Of a DNA stretch of 54,863 bases, positions 49,987 to 54,863 are shown in pieces; position 1 is the stretch's first letter; each line of letters starts with the position of its first letter. The notes below the pieces were generated by a model. The model saw only the letters and a list, made by a program, of their open reading frames with translations. It was not told the DNA's origin and made no database searches. Source of the stretch: Tubiluchus corallicola (taxonomy: Eukaryota; Priapulida; Priapulimorpha; Priapulimorphida; Tubiluchidae); assembly GCA_030141605.1 (NCBI GenBank), contig JAQGDQ010002398.1:1-54863 (forward strand), given 5' to 3'. The position numbers and the translations under genes were made by a program.

Positions 49987-52305
49987 TTAAAATTCTATTG
50001 TCAACCATAGTCTTCCTGCTAGATTTTTTTTAATATCTTCATGAGATATATTGTGACCATATGTATAATAAGTTGACGCTCCAAAACCAACATAGAATAG
50101 CCTTTGGTATTTTACTTTAATGATATTTTCCAATAATATTCCTGACTCGTAATATCCCTTATCAAAGCTCTTTTTTATAGGGGAGTCTACTACTGTATTG
50201 ACATCGTAGATCTTTTTATCTATATTGCCATAGCCCATTTTATGCACAAAATTTATCCTTGGAGCAGAAAATTTCGTTTCATAAATAGATTTTATAAATT
50301 GATATTTATATAAGAGAATGGCAAACTCAGTGGCAGCATATTCGTAAATGGGCATAGTAATAAAGGTGTCAAAAATATCAATAATAGCAGTGGAACCTAA
50401 ATTTGCCCCAAATGAGGAGAATAGTTTTACATATGGAAGCGCCTGAGGAGAGAATATTTTTCCTACTTTCAAATTAACTATTTGTTTGCCCAGTGGTTGA
50501 ATTACAAACTTGTGTTGCAATGAGAAATGCAACATATTGTATTTATAGTCTCCTATTCCTACAATATAGTTAAGGCTCATTACAGGTTTTGGTTTCCCTT
50601 TACTTAAATTAACTTCATTGCGGATTTTAGAAGATTTAAGAGTAATTTGTACTTCATTAAAGCGATAATTTTCTTTCCCCTCTGAGAAAATATTTTCTGT
50701 AATATTCTCTGTCCTTACAGCAATAGCCCCATCTATTCTTGGGGTTTTTGTAATATAATCAGCTTGATAAGCCTCTGTTCTGTTTAGACTATCTATTATG
50801 TAGGGTCTGAAACTTAATATATGAAATTCTTCTAAATAGGGGATGAAACCTTGTTCTATGACGTCATTTTTATATTTAAATGAGATAGTGTTGTTTTTAT
50901 TAGGTTTGATTTTCAATCCAGCGCCATATTTTATATCCTTATCTTTAAATCCATATCCAAAATAACCTCCTATGCTAAACTTTTCATGAACTTTTTCATT
51001 GGTATATAGAGGGACTCCCAACCGAAACCCTTCATGTCTGTTAAAACCAACCAGTTGTGTTACATCTATATCAAATATTCCTATTGGTAGTGCCAGTTCT
51101 CTTATAAGCTTATCGCCAGCATACATAAGCCAATCGAAATTATATTTTTGTCCTATTCTGTCCATTTTCAAATAAGTAGCTTGCTCCTTTTCTGTCAAAG
51201 GCACTATTCTTAAATTATCAATAGCCACCATTTCTTCAATATCTTCATCTTGATAATTAGGAACGTAGTCATACATTTTAGTATATCCTTTAATGAAGAC
51301 ACCAGATCGCTTGTTGAGTACTCTTTCTGCTAGTACGTCATATTTGTTTTCTACGGGTAATAGCCTATTGCTATCTACCCATGCGTATGTTTGTTCTATG
51401 TAAAAGTCTAAAATATCTACTACGGCTGTTTTGGCTTGAAAATATTTAAGTGCATACGATCTTGAGTCAATATGAAATTCGCCTACCAATAATGTTTTAT
51501 CATTTCTACGCGGGACATATTGGATGATAAATGTAGTATCATTTTCTTCTTTAATGGTTTTTAGCAATTTATAGTGATAACTAATTAACCCTTGTGCACT
51601 TAGTGGGTTGATGTAGTTTTTTTCATATATTCTAACTAGGGGGTTGTAGAGGTGATAGAATGCTTGGTTAAATCCAATATTTACATCTGTTGATTTTACA
51701 CCTGAGACTCTATTAGATACTAGTTGGTGTTTATGAACGACACCCTTACGAAGAGAGTATTTTTGAACGTTTTCAGTAACAAGCATGTGGTTATCTTTAT
51801 TTTTTCTCTCCATACGGGTGATTACCGTGTCGGCACCATCTAACTTGACAAAGTGATATTCTATTACTACTTTATTGTAGGCTGTAAAATTAATTTCACC
51901 CAGATTATCAGGGTTATTAACGGATACGTTTCTTATCGTTGTTTGAACAATTTCAGGGACTCTCTTTTTTTTCCTTCGAGCATACACAATAACATCTTCG
52001 AGCATACGCTCATCTGTTTTTAATTGAATATTGATGGGTTCATTATAATCTAATATTGTAACGGTGTCTGAAAGAAATCCAATAAAGGAAAAAATTATTT
52101 GGTCTCTTAACTTTGCCTTTACTGCAAACTCTCCTTTGTTGTTGGTTGCAGTACCACCGGTAGGAGTTTCGATATTTACATATGGCATTGGTTCATCTGT
52201 ACCATATTCAGAGACACGACCAGTGATGATTCTTTGAGAGTAAGCGTTAGAGATTGATAGGGTAACAAATAATCCTGTTAACACTATGTATAGAGTGCGT
52301 GCCAT
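49987..52305 (-). CDS. DUF5686 outer-membrane protein with carboxypeptidase-regulatory-like domain
   Basis: 772 residues. The signal peptide ends SNAYSQ. Residues about 24-105 are a CarboxypepD-reg-like Ig domain (ITGRVSEYGTDEPMPYVNIE, FSFIGFLSDTVTI). A long DUF5686 region follows (TTIRNVSVNNPDN, RRNDKTLLVGEFHID), ending in beta-strands and the aromatic C-terminus RLWLTIEF, expected for an outer-membrane barrel. Proteins of this build are widespread in Bacteroidota, often annotated only as 'DUF5686 and carboxypeptidase regulatory-like domain-containing'; their exact role is not known. It is a single gene with a consensus promoter on its own strand. Confidence 0.85.
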   Translation of the reverse strand: MARTLYIVLTGLFVTLSISNAYSQRIITGRVSEYGTDEPMPYVNIETPTGGTATNNKGEFAVKAKLRDQIIFSFIGFLSDTVTILDYNEPINIQLKTDERMLEDVIVYARRKKKRVPEIVQTTIRNVSVNNPDNLGEINFTAYNKVVIEYHFVKLDGADTVITRMERKNKDNHMLVTENVQKYSLRKGVVHKHQLVSNRVSGVKSTDVNIGFNQAFYHLYNPLVRIYEKNYINPLSAQGLISYHYKLLKTIKEENDTTFIIQYVPRRNDKTLLVGEFHIDSRSYALKYFQAKTAVVDILDFYIEQTYAWVDSNRLLPVENKYDVLAERVLNKRSGVFIKGYTKMYDYVPNYQDEDIEEMVAIDNLRIVPLTEKEQATYLKMDRIGQKYNFDWLMYAGDKLIRELALPIGIFDIDVTQLVGFNRHEGFRLGVPLYTNEKVHEKFSIGGYFGYGFKDKDIKYGAGLKIKPNKNNTISFKYKNDVIEQGFIPYLEEFHILSFRPYIIDSLNRTEAYQADYITKTPRIDGAIAVRTENITENIFSEGKENYRFNEVQITLKSSKIRNEVNLSKGKPKPVMSLNYIVGIGDYKYNMLHFSLQHKFVIQPLGKQIVNLKVGKIFSPQALPYVKLFSSFGANLGSTAIIDIFDTFITMPIYEYAATEFAILLYKYQFIKSIYETKFSAPRINFVHKMGYGNIDKKIYDVNTVVDSPIKKSFDKGYYESGILLENIIKVKYQRLFYVGFGASTYYTYGHNISHEDIKKNLAGRLWLTIEF

Positions 52306-52378
52306 TATAGTTTTTGGGATATATTTTGCTTGATTATTTAAGCTAATAAGATTATGATTGCTTTTTTGATATTAAGAG

Positions 52379-52408
52379 CAAAGGTATAACAAATAACTTT
52401 AATGCCAA
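52379..52408 (-). promoter_or_regulatory. Promoter of the DUF5686 gene
   Basis: On the minus strand: TTG (52408-52406), exactly 19 bases, TACCTTTG (52386-52379). Full consensus match. Start near 52372, leader about 67 bases. Confidence 0.7.
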
Positions 52409-52526
52409 AAAGTAAATCTCTAATTTTGCTGTAAAAATAGTGCTTTCTGTTAGCCTTTATTTACTTCTATATAAATTTGGTAGAAATAAAAAAGAGATAA
52501 ACCTGTTGTATCTATCTCTTTTCATA

Positions 52527-52529
<3 letters not shown>

Positions 52530-52585
<56 letters not shown>

Positions 52586-52601
52586 TCTGCTCCACCCCGC
52601 G
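52530..52601 (-). tRNA. Initiator tRNA-Met (anticodon CAU)
   Basis: 72 bases forming a complete cloverleaf. Acceptor arms CGCGGGG and CCCCGCT leave the first pair unmatched (C1 with U72), and the anticodon stem carries the three consecutive G:C pairs (TCGGG/CCCGA around CTCATAA). Both are hallmarks of the formylmethionine initiator. The D stem GAGC/GCTC has a short seven-base loop, and the T stem is GTAGG/CCTGC. CCA is not encoded. It sits alone, not in a tRNA cluster, with a promoter-like element upstream. Confidence 0.95.
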
Positions 52602-52614
52602 ATAATTTTAACTG

Positions 52615-52645
52615 CAATTGTAGCCCTTTTTTTGATAGAAAGCAA
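52615..52645 (-). promoter_or_regulatory. Promoter-like element of the initiator tRNA
   Basis: On the minus strand: TTG (52645-52643), 20 bases, TACAATTG (52622-52615). The -7 box has one mismatch (A for T). Transcription would begin near 52608, just before the mature tRNA 5' end. Confidence 0.45.
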
Positions 52646-52763
52646 GAATAAATGAGTTTATTTTTAAAAAAGAAAACATTTTGAAGTTTATGATCATGTA
52701 AAATGACCAAAATCAATAAGTTTTACGATTTTTATTTTCAAATTGAAAAGCTCTATCTACCGC

Positions 52764-52793
52764 TTGCAAAATTAAATTTAATTAATAACTTTG
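52764..52793 (+). promoter_or_regulatory. Promoter of the cyclophilin-type lipoprotein gene
   Basis: TTG 52764-52766, exactly 19 bases, TAACTTTG 52786-52793: a full consensus match, 44 bases before the ATG at 52838. Confidence 0.72.
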
Positions 52794-52837
52794 CAAAAAG
52801 AGCAACTTTATGGTAGTATAATTAACTATAATATAAA

Positions 52838-53671
52838 ATGAAAAAGTTTTTGGCATTATCAACGATCTTGTTATTTACATTGTTACTGCTCTCATGTAGT
52901 TTTGAAGAGAAGGACTATGTTGTTACGGTTGAAACTTCATTGGGTGAAATGAAGGTAATACTTTATGATGAAACACCTTTGCACAAGGATAATTTTATAA
53001 AATTGGCAAAAATGGGTGAATATGATGGGACTATTTTTCATAGAGTAATTAAAAATTTTATGATACAGGGGGGGGATGTGAATAGGGTGCCTAATCACAA
53101 AAATATAAAGTACACGATACCTAATGAAATTAAAAGTAATTTCTTTCATCGTAAAGGAGCGTTGGCTTCTGCTCGCTCTCCCAACAATGTGAATCCGGAG
53201 AAAAGATCCAGTGGATGCCAATTTTTTATTGTACAAGGAAGAAAATTTGCTAACGATGAACTTTTAATAGATTGGGAAGTATATAGCGAGTATTTTCATA
53301 AATTTCTTGCAATGCCTGAAAATGAAAAAATTAAAAATGAATTGGCTGAAATCATGAAACAGCAAGGGAAAATAGCGTATGAAGATAGACTGGTGGAATT
53401 GAAACCTTTAATAGAAGAAAAGTTTAATGTTCATTTAGACAGAGAAGATCTTACTGGAAATAAGATTAAGGCTTACACGACTTTAGGGGGGTGTCCTGAG
53501 TTAGATGGAGAATATACGGTATTTGGCGAGGTGGTAGAAGGGTTAGGGGTAATAGATAGAATCGCTTCTGTTGGTGTAAGGGGTGAGAAGCCTGTGGAAG
53601 ATGTGATAATTAGAAGGATGGTTGTGAAACAGATGAGTAAAAATAAAATAAAAAAACAATATTTTAATTAA
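52838..53671 (+). CDS. Cyclophilin-type peptidyl-prolyl isomerase lipoprotein
   Basis: 277 residues. The signal peptide ends LLLLSC with lipobox Cys20. The cyclophilin domain begins TSLGEMKVILYD and has the catalytic region FHRVIKNFMIQGGD, GALASAR, CQFFIVQGR and the closing GGCPELDGEYTVFGEV. A helical insert of about 55 residues (WEVYSEYFHKFLAMPENEK to LVELKPLIEEKF) splits the domain, as is common in Bacteroidota lipoprotein isomerases. It should help proteins fold in the periplasm. Own consensus promoter and a terminator downstream, so a one-gene transcript. Confidence 0.92.
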   Translation: MKKFLALSTILLFTLLLLSCSFEEKDYVVTVETSLGEMKVILYDETPLHKDNFIKLAKMGEYDGTIFHRVIKNFMIQGGDVNRVPNHKNIKYTIPNEIKSNFFHRKGALASARSPNNVNPEKRSSGCQFFIVQGRKFANDELLIDWEVYSEYFHKFLAMPENEKIKNELAEIMKQQGKIAYEDRLVELKPLIEEKFNVHLDREDLTGNKIKAYTTLGGCPELDGEYTVFGEVVEGLGVIDRIASVGVRGEKPVEDVIIRRMVVKQMSKNKIKKQYFN

Positions 53672-53693
53672 TTTTTTTGTAGAAAAGCAAAAT

Positions 53694-53725
53694 AAAAAGG
53701 ACATCTTTTAAGATGCCCTTTTTTT
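53694..53725. terminator. Terminator between the cyclophilin and GyrI-like genes
   Basis: AAAAAGGACATCTT pairs with AGATGCCCTTTTT around a tight loop (one A-C mismatch), with A and T runs on both flanks. It lies between two converging genes and can serve both strands. Confidence 0.78.
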
Positions 53726-53739
53726 GTTTTAATATCTGT

Positions 53740-54232
53740 TTACTGTTTAATAGGTATGTGTATTTCTGTTTTATACTCCTCAGGATTGACTTCTTCTGGG
53801 TCAGTTAGATAGACTTCAAAAGGGAGGTATGCTTTCATCTGGAGCGTTAGGTCCTTGAGAAAGTTCATTAAAGGCTTCAGGCCACGCTTTTTCAAGAAAC
53901 TTAAAATCACCATGTAAAAGAGTAACAAAAGAAGTACATGCTGCTTTTTCGCTTGTTATGAATTTGCCATCGTTAGTTTCTATTTTTTCTTTAATAGGAA
54001 CCCCTATCTTTCCTTCACTATATCCGGTTTTTTCATCCCAGCTTGTGTAAACAGCAAAGGGATGGCCTATGATGTTATACTTTTTGCCTATAACATAGTC
54101 ATACAGTTTTTGAAAGTTTTCGCCCATAAAATCAGAGATTTCTTCCATAGAGCCGGCAAACTCCATTCCTATATAGTTTTGCTTTTCTACTTTGACAAGA
54201 CCTTTAGGAATAATTTCGTATTTCTCTTTCAT
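53740..54232 (-). pseudogene. GyrI-like small-molecule-binding protein, one frameshift
   Basis: About 163 residues if joined. It matches the GyrI/AraC effector-binding fold: KVEKQNYIGMEFAGSMEE at the start, FAVYTSWDEKTGYSEGKIG and later EVYLTDPEEVNPEEYKTEI ending IHIPIKQ. The first frame stops after DESIPPF at 53816-53818; removing one base from A4 at 53818-53821 (T4 on the coding strand) gives PPFEVYLTDP and restores the C-terminal third. It has no DNA-binding domain, so it is a stand-alone ligand-binding or antitoxin-like protein. Good promoter match on its strand (54279-54307). Function beyond ligand binding is unknown. Confidence 0.82.
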
Positions 54233-54278
54233 ATTATTTTTTGTTTTTTAATGTTTTACATAAATTTAAATCAAAATA

Positions 54279-54307
54279 CAAAAATAGATAATATTTTTTG
54301 TGTGCAA
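54279..54307 (-). promoter_or_regulatory. Promoter of the GyrI-like gene
   Basis: On the minus strand: TTG (54307-54305), 18 bases, TATTTTTG (54286-54279). Full -7 match; start near 54272, about 40 bases before the ATG at 54232. Confidence 0.55.
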
Positions 54308-54355
54308 AATAACAAGGTGCCTTTTTTAGAAACACTTTAAGTAATATAAGTTTTT

Positions 54356-54863
54356 CTATTTTATCAATTGCACCCAGCCTTTGATGGTTTGTGATTTTTT
54401 TTCAGAATCTAACATATCAAAATATATGGTTGCATTATAGAAATATGGTCCGCTTTCTAATACATCTCCTCCTGTTGTTTTCCCATCCCAGTTAACTAAA
54501 ATACTCTCTTCTGGAGCATTAGAAATAGACTCATACACTAATACTCCCCATCGGTTATATACTTGAAACTCTACTTTTGTCACAAATCTTGGGCATGCGA
54601 AGAATGATTTGTTTTCGGGCTCCAATTGATCTGTGTAGGCAGTAAACGTGTCATTTATACCATCTCCATTTGGTGTAAAAGCATTGGGAAGTCTATAATA
54701 TGGGCAATTATCATTGCAAACGGCTTCTGATAGTGCTCCGTCTTTTCCTCCTTCTATTATTCCCACTTTGTAGCATCCTTTATACGAAGAAAGGTCTTGG
54801 TGTACGTAGTGCGTCTCGGGAGTAGTGGCAATAGGGTCTGTATAGTCAAAATCTTCTTCTTTG
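54356..54863 (-). CDS. Type IX-secreted protein, C-terminal sorting domain (gliding-motility type B)
   Basis: The last 168 codons of a leftward gene whose start lies beyond the right edge. It begins in a fibronectin-like or Ig-like region (YKGCYKVGII), has the linker CNDNCPYYRLPN, then the type B sorting domain AFTPNGDGINDTF, VEFQVYNRWGVLVYES, NWDGKTTGGDV and SGPYFYNATIYF, ending KGWVQLIK. This gliding-motility-associated domain directs proteins through the type IX system and is attached to SprF/PorP-type partners. The cargo is a large cell-surface protein; its activity is not visible here. It fits the PorV gene at 28.1 kb. Stop is TAG. Confidence 0.9.
   Translation of the reverse strand, partial: KEEDFDYTDPIATTPETHYVHQDLSSYKGCYKVGIIEGGKDGALSEAVCNDNCPYYRLPNAFTPNGDGINDTFTAYTDQLEPENKSFFACPRFVTKVEFQVYNRWGVLVYESISNAPEESILVNWDGKTTGGDVLESGPYFYNATIYFDMLDSEKKSQTIKGWVQLIK

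Overview
The window comes from an AT-rich (roughly one third G+C by eye) member of the Bacteroidota, most likely a free-living Cytophagales-type organism. The grounds are a SusC/SusD pair, a PorV-like protein, a gliding-type (type IX secretion, type B) C-terminal sorting domain, a DUF5686 outer-membrane protein, almost no Shine-Dalgarno sequences, and repeated matches to the Bacteroidota promoter (TTG, 18-20 bases, TAnnTTTG). No phage, insertion sequence or CRISPR array was seen.

Layout. 1-3.9 kb: leftward genes, an outer-membrane protein cut by the window edge and three paralogous L-domain (leucine-rich-like) lipoproteins on short coiled-coil stalks. 4.0-10.3 kb: a rightward operon-like run of a MoxR ATPase, a multi-SLBB polysaccharide-export protein, a Wzz-like chain-length protein, a DoxX/thioredoxin-like protein and shikimate kinase. 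10.4-20.8 kb: a 56-residue orphan, an LptF/LptG-family permease, a phosphoesterase, B12-dependent ribonucleotide reductase, PPi-type phosphofructokinase, D-Ala-D-Ala ligase and RelA/SpoT. 20.8-26.3 kb: surface-polysaccharide genes (two GT2 enzymes, a Stealth-family sugar-phosphate transferase, a Wzy-like polymerase and a PssD/PssE-type split transferase). 26.4-34.9 kb: rpe, a phosphodiesterase-fold nuclease, porV, guaB, a SpoIIE-type phosphatase and an unrecognised envelope protein. 35.0-42.0 kb: tamB, with tsaD and a TamA/BamA-like barrel diverging from it. 42.0-54.9 kb: susC/susD, an NlpC/P60 hydrolase, smpB, tyrS, a DUF5686 protein, initiator tRNA-Met, a cyclophilin-type lipoprotein, a GyrI-like protein and the C-terminal end of a type IX-secreted protein.

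The genes centre on the envelope: polysaccharide synthesis and export, LPS transport, TamA/TamB, type IX secretion and nutrient uptake, with core metabolism between.

The most striking global feature is that about eleven otherwise well-conserved genes are each broken once or twice. Most breaks are one-base shifts at homopolymers, and two are in-frame TGA codons. Coding quality is intact on both sides of every break and several victims are normally essential, so consensus sequencing error is the leading explanation. The T9 tract in the pssD-like gene is the best candidate for real phase variation. The most distinctive biology is the triple L-domain lipoprotein locus, a palindromic divergent promoter inside the polysaccharide cluster, and a structured leader in front of the B12-dependent ribonucleotide reductase.
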